A DNA stretch of 64,000 bases from Areca catechu. Taxonomy: Eukaryota > Streptophyta > Magnoliopsida > Arecales > Arecaceae. Each line of letters starts with the position of its first letter. Position 1 is the first letter of the stretch. Under the pieces are notes generated by a model, which saw only the letters and a program-made list of their open reading frames with translations, searched no databases and had not been told where the DNA came from. The stretch lies in contig CM038047.1 of NCBI GenBank assembly GCA_021397845.1, forward strand, positions 128,322,112-128,386,111. The letters are read 5' to 3'. The translations under genes were made by a program, and so were the position numbers. This document shows, in pieces, positions 1-11,327 of the stretch.

Positions 1-1587
1 GGTTCCCAAACCAGAAGAAGATTGGGATGAAAGTGATATGAAATTAGCTAAGCTAAATGCCAAAGCGATGAATTTATTGTATTGTGCTTTGGATCCAAAT
101 GAGTTTAACAGAATTTCAACTTGTAATTCTGCTAAAGAAATTTTTGACAAGCTAGAAATTACACATGAAGGCATATCACAAGTTAAAACATCAAAAATCA
201 ATCTTCTTATGTATAACTATGAGTTATTTAAGATGGATCCTAGTGAGACTATATCTGCTATGTATACTGGTTTTACTGATATTATACATGGTCTCAAAAG
301 TTTTGGTAGAACATACTCTAATGCTGATCTTGTCTAAAAAGTCTTGAGATCCTTACTAGATAAATGGAAAGCTAAGGTGATAGCTATTCAAGAGGCAAAG
401 TACCTAAATACTCTGCCACTGGATGAACTGCTTGGATCACTAATCATACATGAATTAGCTATGCAACAAAAGACTGATGAAGATACCAAAAGAAAGAAAG
501 CTATAGCATTTAAAGCTATAGAAGAGGATAAAAATAAAGACTCAGACTCATCAGATAATGATCTAGAAAATGATGAGATAGCCCTTGTAATCAAAAGATT
601 TAAAAGGTTTATGGGCTGAAGAAAAACAAATAGATGGAGAAAGCAATTTAGAAAAAAAGATTTTGGGAAAGAAAGAGAAAAAGACAAAGAAAAAGAGAAG
701 GATAAAGATAAAGATCAAGTACTAATCTGCTATGGATGCAAGAAGCCAAGACACATTCATCTTGACTATCTTGAAGCCAAGAAAAAGATGATCACCAGAA
801 AGAAGAAGAAGGCAATGCTTGTAGTATGGAGTGACAGCGATGAATCTACATCTACTAAAGAGGATGAAGAAACAACAAAGACCGCACAAATCTGTCTTAT
901 GAATTTGGAGGATGAGGTAACTACTTCTGAACCTAATTTAAAATTTACATATGATGAGCTGCATAATATTATTTATGAATTATTTGTAGAATACAAGAAA
1001 GCTGGTTTGAAAATGAAAACTCTAAAAAATCAATGTGATACATTTGAAAATGACAAAAATGATTTTGGTGAAAGAAATAAAATCTTGTAAAGGGAATTAA
1101 ATTTAGTTTGTGAAAGACTTAAGATTATTCAATTTGAAAAAGAAGAGCTTCTTGAGAAAAACAAAGGTTTGAAAAATGAAAATGATAATTTAAAGAAGGA
1201 AGTTCAAAAGCTCAAGCCTTTGGTTTAAAAACTAACCTTAAGTTCTAACAAACTTGAATTAATTTTGAAAGATCAAATAGAAATAAATAATAAATTTGGA
1301 ATTTGTTACAAAAGTTCTATTTCAAACAAATTTTTTGCATCTACATCACATGCTCCTAAGTTTACTACTTCAAAACAAGTTAGACCTAAATTTGCATCAT
1401 CTCATGTTTATTATTCAAAGTCAAGGATTGTATGCTATGAATGTAATAACATTGGTCATAAGGCATTTGAGTGTCATTTAAAATATAATGACAAAAAAAA
1501 ATTAAGAAAGTTTAGGTTCCAAAAGTAACCATTTCTACTAACTTGCAAGGATCCAAGAAAGCTTGGATACCAAAATTTATTAAATGA
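1..1587 (+). pseudogene. gag: Sirevirus gag (5' partial, decayed)
   Basis: This would encode the capsid/nucleocapsid protein that packages the element RNA in cytoplasmic particles. One frame runs from base 38 to 1528 with stops near 335, 617, 1088 and 1226 and no visible frameshift. The first 110 or so residues resemble the UBN2/gag-polypeptide family of copia elements. A Lys/Asp/Glu-rich stretch follows, then a first CCHC knuckle at 728-769 whose last Cys is Tyr (TAT at 767). A Lys/Glu/Asn-rich probable coiled coil spans about 950-1270. A second knuckle at 1433-1474 is intact (CYECNNIGHKAFEC). Two knuckles separated by a coiled region is usual for Sirevirus gag. The start codon is outside the window. 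Confidence 0.85.
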
Positions 1588-2885
1588 TTATTTTGCAGAG
1601 ATGTCTTGCACCCACAAATATAAAGAAAAGATGGTATCTGGATAGTAGTTGTTCAAGACACATGATAGGTGATATTGATCAATTCTTTATCCTAGAATAA
1701 AAGGATGGTGGAATGGTAACATTTGGTAATAATCGTAAAGGAAGGATAATTAGTATCAGTAAAATCAAAATTACTCCTTCTATATTCATTGAAAATGTGT
1801 TACTTGTAGAAAAACTAAAACATAATCTTTTGAGTATTAATCAGCTATGTGACATTGATTTTAATATTTTCTTCAAGTCATCAATATGTATAGTAGTTGA
1901 TCTACTTGACTCTAGTACTAAATTCATTGGACACAGACTTGGTAACATTTATATAGTAGATCTTAATGATCTAGCTATGTCAAGCAACACAAGTCTTGTA
2001 GCAATGAATGATAAGAACAAGAAATCAAGTTTACTATGGCATAGGCAACTTGGACATGCTAGTATGGATACTATAGCTAAACTTATTTCAAAAGATTTAG
2101 TTAAAGGATTGCCAAAATTTAAAGTTAATTTTGATTATGTTTTCAATGCTTGTCAATTAGGAAAACAAGTGAGGGAGAGTTTTAAATCCAAAAACATCAT
2201 TTTTACTACTAGACCCTTAGAGCTACTACACATGGACTTATTTGGACCTACTAGGACTACAAGTCTAGGTGGTATGAAAAATGGCCTTGTGATTCAAGAT
2301 ATACATTAGTTTTGTTTATTGCACATAAAGATGAAACTTTCAAAGTATTCAAAAAGTTTTATAAAAGAGTCACAAATTTGAAAAATGTATCTGTTATTTC
2401 AATTCGTAGTGATCATGGCACCGAGTTTGTAAATCAATATTTCGATCACTTTTGCACAAAGCACGTGTTATTGATCATAACTTCTCTGCACCTAGAACAC
2501 ACGGCAAAATGGTGTTATAGAAAGAAAGAATCGTACTTTGGAAGAGATGTCCAAAACAATGCTTTGTAAAGAAAATCATTCAAAATACTTTTAGGCAGAA
2601 GCTGTAAATACCGCATGCTATATTTTGTATAGAGTTTTGATTAGACTTATTATTAAAAAAACCCCTTATGAACTTTGGAAAAATAGAAAGCCTAATATCA
2701 AATATTTTCATGTTTTTGGCTGTAAATATTTTGTTCTTAATAATGGAAAGGATAATCTTGGTAAATTCGATACAAAATCCGATGAGGCTATTTTTCTTGG
2801 ATATTCTTTAAATAGTAAAGCCTATCGAGTTTTCAATAAAAGAACTTTGACTGTAGAAGAATCTGTATATGTTGTTTTCAATTAA
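1588..2885 (+). pseudogene. pol: Sirevirus pol, protease and integrase part (decayed)
   Basis: The aspartic protease motif reads WYLDSSCSRHMIG from 1632, with DSS where DSG or DTG is normal, followed by a stop near 1698. Integrase begins with LWHRQLGHAS at 2035. In its HHCC zinc site the first Cys is Phe (TTC at 2142), while the second (2151) remains. The core Asp is in HMDLFGP near 2232 and the second Asp in RSDHGTEFVN near 2409. The region of the third catalytic Glu is scrambled by a frameshift around 2500-2620. The segment from 2625 is the conserved integrase C-terminal part (KTPYELWKNRKPN). Frame changes lie near 2305 and 2600. Integrase would insert the cDNA; this copy cannot. Confidence 0.88.
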
Positions 2886-4669
2886 TCTAATATTACATCT
2901 TCTAGAAAAGAAGATTTCGCTGATGATGATGCAGGTACACTAGAACATGGACTGAAATATTTGACTCTCAAAGACAAACAATCAAGTGAACCACATGAAG
3001 AAGAGGTAAGCAAAAATCATGATGATATACCCAAAGAATAATGGTATAAACAATCACAACCTAAAGAATTAATTATTGGAGACCCATCTCAAGGTGTTAA
3101 AACTAGAGCTGCACATAGAGATACACATGACTTAATTGCTTTTGTTTCTCATGTAGAGCCACACACTATAGAAGAAGCTAAAACTGATCCTAATTGAATG
3201 CCAGCAATGCATGATGAATTAAACCAATTTAGGAGAAATAATGTTTGGATCCTAGTAGAAAGACCTAATGACTATCCTGTTATAGGTACTAGGTGGGTTT
3301 ATAGAAATAAACTAGATGAAGAAGGAAATGTAATTTGAAATAAGGCTAGACTGGTAGCACAAGGATATAATCAAGAAGAGAAAATAGATTTTGATGAAAC
3401 CTATGCACCAGTTGCTAGATTAAAAGCCATTAGATTATTACAAGCTTATGCATGCTTTATGAATTTTAAATTATTTCAAATGGATGTAAAGAGTGCATTT
3501 TTGAATAGTTTTCTATCCAAAAATATTTTTGTTGAGCAACCACTGGGTTTCATTGATCACACTTTTCCAAATCATGTTTTCAAACTGAATAAAGCTTTGT
3601 ATGGTCTGAAACAGGTACCTAGAGCCTGGTATGATAGACTATGTAAATTTTTAATTGCAAATGATTTTGTTAGACCACACTGTTTATTCAAAACAAAAAT
3701 AATGATATTTTAGTTGTTCAAATCTATGTTGATGATATTATTTTTGAATTTACTGATGAATCATTGTGTCAAGATTTTGCTAAGCTGATGTAGGAAGAAT
3801 TCGAAATGAGCTTGATGGGTGAGCTGAGTTACTTTCTTAGACTTCAAATCAAACAAACTAAAGAAGGTATCCTGATCAACCAGGCCAAGTACATCAAGAA
3901 GATTATCAAAAAATTTGGCATGGAATCAAGCAAAGAAATTGGAACACTCATGAGTCCTGCATGTAGACTTGATAAAGATGAGAATAGCACCAATGTTGAT
4001 CAAAAGCTGTACCGAGGTATGATCGGTACATTACTTTATTTGATAGCTAGTAGACCTGATATTTTATTTAGTGTTTGTATATGTGCACGATTTTAATCTA
4101 ATCCAAAAGAATCAAACATCTTAGCTGTTAAAAGAATCATTAAATATCTGAAAGGCACATGCAATGTTGGTTTATGGTATTCTAAGCACACATCTTTGAA
4201 ATTAATTAGTCATTCTGATACTAATTATGGAGGCTATAAGATTGACAGAAAAAGCACAAGTGGCACCTGTCAATTTCTAGGTGTTAACTTGATTTCATGG
4301 AATTGCCGCAAGCAAAACTCTATAGCACTATCTACTGCTGAGGCAGAATATGCTGCTGCTGGGAGCTATTGTGCTCAACTGTTGTGGATCAAGCAACAAC
4401 TAGAAGATTATGGTGTTGTCCAATCTAAAATTACTATTAAATGTGACAATAATAGTACTATTAATTTATCCAAAAATCCAATTCAGCACTCACGAACTTA
4501 GCACATAGAAATTAGACATCATTTTATTCGGATCATGTTTTAAATAATGTTATTGAGCTAAAATTTGTACTCACTGAAGATCAACTTGCTAACATTTTTA
4601 CTAAACCCCTTAGTCTATATAGATTTGAGAAGATTATAGGTGAATTAGGCCTGCGTGATCCATTCTGAA
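2886..4669 (+). pseudogene. pol: Sirevirus pol, reverse transcriptase and RNase H part (decayed)
   Basis: After a variable linker, the copia RT starts near 3130. Landmarks are a W-V/L-V block at 3245, GTRWVYRNKLDE at 3285, ARLVAQGYNQEE at 3350, QMDVKSAFLN at 3478 (first catalytic Asp) and YGLKQVPRAWYDRL near 3600. The YVDD box is intact at 3725-3736, but a frameshift just before it separates it from the upstream part. RNase H starts near 4196 (SHSDTNYGGYKIDRKSTSG), with ALSTAEAEYAA at 4325 and CDNNS at 4442. In-frame stops at 3195, 3337, 3791, 4094 and 4499 are TAG, TGA or TAA. These are typical copia pol domains in the normal order. Confidence 0.9.
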
Positions 4670-5013
4670 CATTTTGACATAATTTTTGAAAAATAAGAAA
4701 AATTTATCTATATATTTCAATTTTTTTCTAGAGCTTAGGACAACCTATTTGAGTATCTAGAAACCCATAGAAATTAATTTTCATTTTTTTTTGGTTTTTA
4801 GGCTAATTTTTGGCTTGAGCCGACTCAAGTCATCAGGCTGTTCGGCGAGCCAACTCGAAAGTTCGGTCGAATATTTTTAAATAGGGTTTTCATTAGTTTG
4901 TTTTCATTGTGTTATAAGGTTTTGCTCTCTTCCACTTAGCCGACTCCTCTTTCCATCTTAGGAAAAATTCCTAGAACACTCTCTAATCCCTCCAAACTCT
5001 TAATCCTAGCTAG
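4670..5013 (+). other. pol to env-like spacer with two small inverted repeats
   Basis: No ORF. It holds CTTGAG-CCGA-CTCAAG at 4814-4829 and CGAG-CCAA-CTCG at 4846-4857, both copies of the GAGCCGACTC motif that is repeated about a dozen times in the 3' LTR. TAGCCGACTC occurs again at 4937. The spacer precedes the ATG of the post-pol ORF at 5014, so it may contain signals for expression of that ORF; this is inference. Confidence 0.55.
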
Positions 5014-6635
5014 ATGGCACCCCGTAAAGCCATAGCTAAGAAACCTCGATGGGTAGTTCGGATGGTTGCGTAGGAAAGAAGGAGGAAACAATGCTTGGAC
5101 ACCTCCAATATAGAAGAAGAATAGCAAATCGAGCAAGAAGAAGAGCCACAGGAACCCAGCCAAGTGATTCTATTGGGTAATCGTCGAGTAACTCTGGTAG
5201 ATGTATCGATTTTAATTTTTTGGAGTAAGAACAATTGCATATTGGGGATTCGATAGCTAAACAGGGTTGGAAAGATTTATGTTTATTGAATGTACCCACT
5301 TATCCCAACTTGGTCAGACAGTTCTTTGAAAGTATGTCCTTAGGAAATTCCATACTGAAGGAATTGTGAAGGGAAAACACATTGAAATTAGTGAACAAAA
5401 ATTATCAAGCTTGCTTCACATTCCTAAAGTAGGTGAATGTTACCTAGTTCTAAAGGAGAAGCAGAAGACCCTGAGACTAGTATTGGAGAGGACAAATGTA
5501 AAGGGTGTTGTGCATGTTAGTGCAAATCAGTTATCATTGGAAATGAGATTATTGCACAACATTATCAGTCGCATTTTCTTGCCTCGGACAGGGCAGTTTG
5601 ATTGGGTCAGTGAGCATGACCTGGTTTTTTATGAGATGTCTGATTGAGGGGGAGGCCCTCAATCTACCATTTATCATGCTTTCACAGATAAGAGAGGCAG
5701 CTCGTAGGGCACGAGCTTGTCTACCATATGGGATGGTCTTCACACTTCTATTTCAGGATACCCTAGTTGACCTAACAAGTGAGGATAGCCGGCTACTTCT
5801 ACACACTGACAGGTACACTCTGAAATCCCTTACTCGGATGGGATTTATTAAAGTAGATGATCATTGGATTCGAAAGAATTCAGGTATTCCAGTAGCACAC
5901 TTAGAGGATGACTCAAAGGAGGACATTCATGCAGTAGAGGGACATGATGAGGAGGCACATACACATACTGATGAGGTTGGACCCTCAAAGCCAGCTCCTA
6001 CCACTCCTCATTCACCAGTCATGAGATCCATAGCTATTGGACCTGATGCTGATGACAGACTATAGAGAGTACTGGATGAGATATCTTGTCTTAGATCTGA
6101 CACTGATACCAGGATATCTCTACTTCAGTCTGAGATGCAGTAGGGATTCCAGGATATCATGTCCATTCATAGACAGCTTACTGTAGCCAGCCAGTCTGTA
6201 CAGACGACTTCCACAGTAGCACCTGGCACTGGCACTAGCACTGGCACTGATTATGAGCAGGGACAGGCGGCACGTTACAGTGACATTCCTTCACACGCCA
6301 CACCTATTGATGCTAAGGTCGAGGCTGGTATTGAGGTTTCAGGATCTGATGTTGGACAGACTCTAGCTACAGAGATAGTATCTACCACCAGCAATTTGGC
6401 ATTGTCCTTTGATCCTCTGACTGTTAGACCTACTCCCATTATCATTTCTTCAGAGTCCAAAATAAAATCCAAAGCCAAAACTAAAGCTTCTAGGACTACC
6501 ACACCTACTAGGACTAGAATCAGGGATCTTAAACCTAGGTTTCCTAAGTTTAAGCCAAGTTCAGGCATCTTAGAGGTTGGTTCCTCCTGCAGTGAGGAAG
6601 ACCTTAGTGGTGATTATCCTAGCCCATCATTTTGA
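5014..6635 (+). pseudogene. Sirevirus post-pol env-like ORF (decayed)
   Basis: The chosen ATG (5014) opens a basic N-terminus (MAPRKAIAKKPRW), as is common for this ORF class. The central part, about 5240-5760, matches in character the domain of plant Sirevirus env-like or putative plant transposon proteins: GWKDLCLLNVPTYPNLV, RLLHNIISRIFLPR, then a helical LNLPFIMLSQIREAARRAR. It ends in a probable coiled coil (6070-6170) and a long Ser/Thr-rich tail with TGTSTGT repeats. Stops at about 5071, 5119, 6063 and 6141, plus frame changes near 5250-5366 and 5600, inactivate it. I see no convincing signal peptide or membrane segment, so an envelope role is not supported; the function is unknown. Confidence 0.7.
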
Positions 6636-7376
6636 TGTCTTTAGTCTTTTATCTTGATGTTTTTAGGACTCTATGTTAGTTATATTTTGATGTTGTAATG
6701 CTATATTGTCGTGCCGAGGCACATTTGTAATGTATCACCTATGTACTGACTTTTCATATATATTTATATCACTTTTTATACTACTTCTTCTTATGATGCA
6801 CTCATGTACTATCTTTATTATGAATGACTCATTATGAATGCATGTTCTCCTATCTTTTATACCTTTTGTTGATGACAAAAAGGGGGAGAAGGGAGAGTGT
6901 GCATGAAAAGGGTATGTTATGGAGAATGAATGTGCATGAATATATGAAACTTTGAATATGAACATGAATATATGAAACTTTGAATATGAATATGAAAATT
7001 GTGAAGTTGAATATGAATGTTAAATTATAAATGTTTATGTGTTCATATGAAAATTTGACTATTACATTAGTAAGGGGAGCTTTTATGAAGTTTTTGTTAA
7101 GTTTTTATGAAATTCACCCCAAATACTTGTTAATTTTGTAAGTTTTGATGTGCAATGTATAGATGATACTCTTGATAAATTATGTATTGATACATTATAT
7201 TTCGATACTTGATACATATGATACTTTGTAACACACTGTGTTGATACCTCGATACTCAATCTATGTGATACACACTATGATCAATATCATTTGATAAATG
7301 TGAATTACAGTAATTGTAAAGTGCTTTTAAATTCTGATTGTGCCCAGTGTTTTGTCATCATCAAAAAGGGGAAGAT
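6636..7376 (+). other. Sirevirus 3' untranslated region with two polypurine tracts
   Basis: AT-rich, no ORF. A polypurine tract lies at 6877-6897 (AAAAAGGGGGAGAAGGGAGAG) and another at 7363-7375 (AAAAAGGGGAAGA), directly before the LTR. The second sits where plus-strand DNA priming is expected; the first is a distant extra copy. Between them is a duplicated AT-rich segment of about 29 bp (CATGAATATATGAAACTTTG) at 6935-6990. Confidence 0.75.
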
Positions 7377-7679
7377 TGTTGACCCCTAGAATGATTTTGA
7401 TGATCACAAAATATTGGAGCATGTATTTGATACTAATTCGCAAATTACATGAGAAGTTTTTGCAAGAAAATGGTTACCTTTTGCTTAAATTAGTTTTCAA
7501 ATTGAATTAGAGGTAACTCAATTATGTATGGAATCTTTAAAAGCCCTAGTTTGTCAATCTTGTAATCTTATAAAATGGACTGAAAAATTTTAAAATTGAG
7601 AGTATATAGATTAGCTCTTATTTGATTCAAGTATTGAAGAGTTTTGGAGAAGCTTGAAGCATCAATTGAAGACTTGGCA

Positions 7680-8040
7680 AGAGCTGACTCATGGATCAAG
7701 AGCTGACTCCTTGTGGCATGGCATAGAGAAAATTTCAGAGTTTCAATATCAAGAGCCAACTCCTATCCCAAGAGCTGACTCATAGAAGAATAATTTTTTA
7801 TGAAGTCTGAGATCTCGAGCTGACTCCTATCCCAAGAGCCTACTCATCCAGAGTTATGAATTTTGATGGATTGAGAACTCTAGCCGACAATGACCTGAAG
7901 AGCCGACTCTGGGTATTTGTCATTTTGAATTAACTGAATGCAATAGCCAACTCCAATATGAAGAGCCATCTCCTACAGAAATTTATTTTGGGCTATCTGA
8001 GACTTTGAGCCAATTCATAGACCTCGAACCGACTCGAGTA
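7680..8040 (+). repeat. Dispersed GAGCYGACTC motif cluster in Sirevirus LTR
   Basis: About twelve variants of GAGCCGACTC or GAGCTGACTC occur at irregular 18-60 bp spacing, each a short imperfect palindrome (GAG-CCGA-CTC). The inverted solo LTR carries the complementary set (GAGTCGGCTC) at 15630-16080. Conserved palindromic repeats in LTRs are known for Sireviruses; their role is not settled. Confidence 0.75.
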
Positions 8041-8499
8041 GCCATTTTTTGCACTCCAATGGCTAGTTGCTGAAAGTGATTTTTGAATTCCATTTCATCT
8101 CCAACAGCTCTTTCATGAATCTCTATGCCCTACAATGGCCATATCTCTTAGAAAAATATAAAAGGGATTATTTTTGAGGGATTAAATAATTTATTAGAGC
8201 ATTATTATTGATTTATCTTGAGATATTGAAGAGCCTTCAAGTCTTTCACCTACCTATTTCAAGAGCTTTCAAGATAGGATTCAAAGATTCACCAACTCCA
8301 CTTCATCATTGAATCCACTCATTGAAGAAGAAAAGAAGCAGCTTGAAGAGCATTAAAGAGCTTTCAAAACAAGGCTTCATTTTGATCTACATCGGCAACA
8401 CTTAAACAAACTCGGTTTGTTGTAGTTGCTTGCTTACTTTCTCTTTATCCTTCTTTTCTCTCTATGAACAGCAAGAGGTTGTGTCTTAAAAGAGGGTTG

Positions 8500-8690
8500 A
8501 AAGTTTTTAGGTGAGCCTTGTGAAAACCTAAGTTGGGTTCTTGGTGATCCTGGTATAAAACTAAGTATTAGGTTTTCTTTGGTGATCCTGTCTAAAACCA
8601 AAGGAAGTTTGGATTTCTTTGGTGATCCCGTTAAAACCAAAGTGTATAGGTTTGGCTTGTGAGCCTGGTAAAACAATCCGACTGTATTCC
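8500..8690 (+). repeat. GGTGATCCTG..AAAACC short repeats in Sirevirus LTR
   Basis: Four to five imperfect repeats of about 33-50 bp carry TTTGGTGATCCTG followed by AAAACCAA. The solo LTR shows the inverse at 15085-15220. They lie in the part of the LTR that should be transcribed near the RNA ends. Confidence 0.65.
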
Positions 8691-9313
8691 TGTTGGGGGA
8701 TATAGTAGAAATCCCAAGTGGTGCTTTGGGTAGTGGATGTAGGAGCCGGTTGCTGAGAACCACTCTAAATCTCTTTGTGTTTGTGCTTATGCTCTTATTG
8801 TCTTATTATTTTTATTTAATTACTTCTGTATTGCATATTGCACCACAACACTAAAAGAATTTGAAGGTGCACATAATTATGAAAAGTTTTTTAATCCCAA
8901 TTCACCCCCCTCTTGGGAAGCCACCTGGGCAACAGTCTCTCGAAACTAGAATCAAATTAGAAAATCTTCAGGTGTAAAAATTTAATGAAACTACTTCAGG
9001 GTTCATACTAGTTAGATTAGGAACTTCTTATTGTGCATGCAAAAAACTGCAATCTACAAAACTGCATGGCACCTATTCCTTTGTCAGTTCCTATTGATAG
9101 GGTTAGAAAAAATTTTAAAATTTATAGATCTAGAAACTAGATTCGAAAATGAAGATACCTATGTTTGAAAATTTTAAAATTGACTCCTAAATTGGTACCA
9201 TATTTCTCTAGAAAATTGATTACTGCATTCTCAAAATTCAATAAAGAGCTTGATTGTGATCCTTGTATGACCCCACGTAAGAGAAAAATACCATTCTAAA
9301 TCTTTAGAGTAAG

Positions 9314-9898
9314 ATGGATCTTAACCAAATAGTTGCATCTCTTCATGCTCTCACTAAAAAAAATGATAATCTAATTGGTATTTATCAAGAACAAGGATTA
9401 AGAATTAAAAAAATTCGAAGAAAACTGAGCCAATAATAATTAGATTAGGCATACTCTTTTTAGACCTATGATACAGTAAAATAAGAAGGCTGATTTCAAA
9501 ATACATTGTTTTTATGCAAGGGACTAGACCATATTGCTAGTAAGTGCCCATCCATCGTACTTATAGGAAAATTAAAAATTGAAAATCTTAAAAATGACCC
9601 TGAAAAGGAAGTTTATATAGTGGATCCTGAATTAGCGGATATCTATGATAATTATGATATAATCCAAATTACAACTATACTTGAGGAACAACTAGAAGAT
9701 GAATGCATATTGAACCAACCTAAAAAGATTGAAGATGGAAAAAACATTACTATTTTTTATACCCTTGTCAATCAAGATGATAACATATGCGAGGACAACA
9801 TCAATAGCTGTTGCTACATTGATGCCATATCTCCTGATGACATTTTATACCATGATTTGGTACCTGTAGATCACTCAAGTTCCAATAAAATGGCCTAG
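9314..9898 (+). pseudogene. gag: Chromovirus gag remnant with zinc knuckle
   Basis: A start-like MDLNQIVASLHALTKKND at 9314 is followed by stops near 9434. The island at 9506-9898 holds FLCKGLDHIASKCP, a CCHC knuckle whose first Cys is lost or out of frame. An acidic tail follows (VDPELADIYDNYD), as after the knuckle of G at 46700-46860. Nothing else of the capsid domain is clear. Confidence 0.6.
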
Positions 9899-9934
9899 AA
9901 AAGTATTCCATTTATCCCTCTTAAGCATAGGAGT

Positions 9935-10190
9935 TTATTAAACCATGTTTATCCTAAAGAATTCTATGATGTGGTCCAAGTTCTTAAGTTTTGGAGGCAC
10001 TATCTACTTCCACGAAAATTTGTCCTATATTCCGACCATGAGACCTTTAGGTTTTTTAATTTACAAGAAAATTTAAGCCCAAAACTTGAAAAGTGAATTG
10101 AGTTACTTCAAATCTACACCTTTATCATAAGATGCAAAGTGGATGTAGATACCGAAGTTGATGTGGACCTCTTGTAGGTAGTAGTTATAA
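9935..10190 (+). pseudogene. Chromovirus RNase H fragment
   Basis: KEFYDVVQVLKFWRHYLLPRKFVLYSDHE is the typical gypsy RNase H segment, with the Asp of SDHE kept. It continues to IELLQIYTFIIRCK and ends at a stop near 10174. The same protein segment in G lies at about 44880-45040 on the minus strand. Confidence 0.75.
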
Positions 10191-10230
10191 AAATTATGGG
10201 CTTTGATAGTTAAAAAAAAATATGATGAAT

Positions 10231-10300
10231 GCCTAGACTTAATAATAATAATAATAATAATAAATAAAATAAAATAACATAATAATAATATTTTATACCC
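10231..10300 (+). repeat. (AAT)n microsatellite
   Basis: AATAATAATAATAATAATAA followed by AAAT and AATAAT variants. Confidence 0.9.
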
Positions 10301-10439
10301 ATTACTCGTGCATACTTGAATATTAGAGTCAGCATCATTCTTCCTAAAGCATACCAGGAGATCATTGATAATTTATAAAAGAAATCAAATAAATAATTAG
10401 CAAATTCTCACTAACATGTCAAGAATTTTGCTATGGATG

Positions 10440-10830
10440 ATAATGTATGATTAGGGTCAAACCTGAGTGGTTTCCACCAGGAATCATTTTGAATCTCCAT
10501 ATTCGAGAAATTGGCACATTCAAGATTTTAAAGAAAGTTGGATCTAATACGTATGTTAATGAACTACCATATGGCCATGGAATTAATTCAACTTTCAATT
10601 ATCGGATCTAATTGAATATAAAGAACCAGCATTGATACCCAGTGATTTGTTTGAGCCTGTACCATCCCTTGTGAGTGACCCTTTCCTTGAGTGTCCACAA
10701 GCTAAATTGAGGGAGCAACATGATGAGATTGATTGCATCCTGGACGAGCAGATCAAGTTCACTAGGGGTTAAGACAATCATGGCCATGTTGGTTCATTGG
10801 TGAGGCAAGCTAGAGTCAAAGATTCCGTAG
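10440..10830 (+). pseudogene. Chromovirus integrase C-terminus and chromodomain remnant
   Basis: PEWFPPGIILNLHIREIG, then KKVGSNTYVNELPYGHGI and, after a one-base shift, a DLIEYKEPALIPSDLFEP segment parallel the integrase tail of G (PERFPPGTVRKLHARG..GSNAYVLELPPELGIS). A chromodomain-like ILDEQIKFTRG follows near 10737. Frameshifts and stops break it. Confidence 0.7.
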
Positions 10831-10960
10831 ATTGTCCAAGATTTCTAGAGCAAATGGAGTTTGACTTAACAAAGTTATGTTCTCTCTACCCTAGGAAAAT
10901 GATGAGGATATCATCTAGATCAGATCTTAATGCACACCCAACATTTCTATGAGCAGTATA

Positions 10961-11296
10961 TTATTCATTTTTTTATTTTATTTTGGTATATGAAGATTGG
11001 GTATATTATTTTTTATTTTATTATTTTGTCTCCAGCACATGCATAGATCTCAAAGCATGAAACTGAATTATTTCGGAGTCTATTTTAGATTAGGCTAATT
11101 GTTTTAAATTGATTTGAGTCTTAGAGTTTTGGTTAATCTAGTCTCTAATCTTTTGGAGAGTAATAGAGTTTTGGTCTCTAATTTGTTGGGGACTAGGACC
11201 TATTTACAGAAATCTCTTGTATTAGATGAAGGCAACGACAAAAAGTGAATAAAAAATTATTGGATTCCTGACTCCCTTCTCTCCTGTATCTTCTCT

Positions 11297-11327
<31 letters not shown>

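Larger units (their letters stand above)
1..8934 (+). mobile_element. Element A: Sirevirus-type Ty1/copia retrotransposon, 5' end outside window
   Basis: Domain order gag, protease, integrase, RT, RNase H places this in Ty1/copia. A long extra ORF after pol, the polypurine tract GACAAAAAGGGGGAGAA near 6875, and an LTR that begins TGTTGACCCC and ends GGGCAACA are hallmarks of the plant Sirevirus lineage. The 5' LTR, primer site and start of gag lie left of the window. All ORFs carry nonsense codons and a few frameshifts, so the copy is dead. The 3' LTR has 5-bp inverted ends (TGTTG/CAACA). The base group after it is GTCTC, the expected right-hand target duplication, which cannot be checked here. 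Confidence 0.9.
7377..8934 (+). repeat. 3' LTR of Sirevirus A
   Basis: It begins TGTTGACCCC right after the polypurine tract and ends GGGCAACA. Its ends form the inverted pair TGTTG/CAACA. It is 1558 bp. The same sequence, inverted, is the solo LTR at 14836-16421, which confirms both ends. It contains two internal repeat fields described separately. Confidence 0.92.
8935..10960 (+). mobile_element. Element B: very old Ty3/gypsy chromovirus remnant
   Basis: Only short islands are recognisable, in order gag, RNase H, integrase C-terminus, which matches the gypsy gag-pol order on the plus strand. Between them RT and integrase core are missing. I cannot find LTR ends or target duplications. The islands resemble G and D proteins elsewhere in this window. 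Confidence 0.65.

Noticed and set aside
8434..8763. 109-aa minus ORF in the Sirevirus LTR
   Set aside because: Antisense of the GGTGATCCTG repeat field; not conserved in the solo LTR as a frame.
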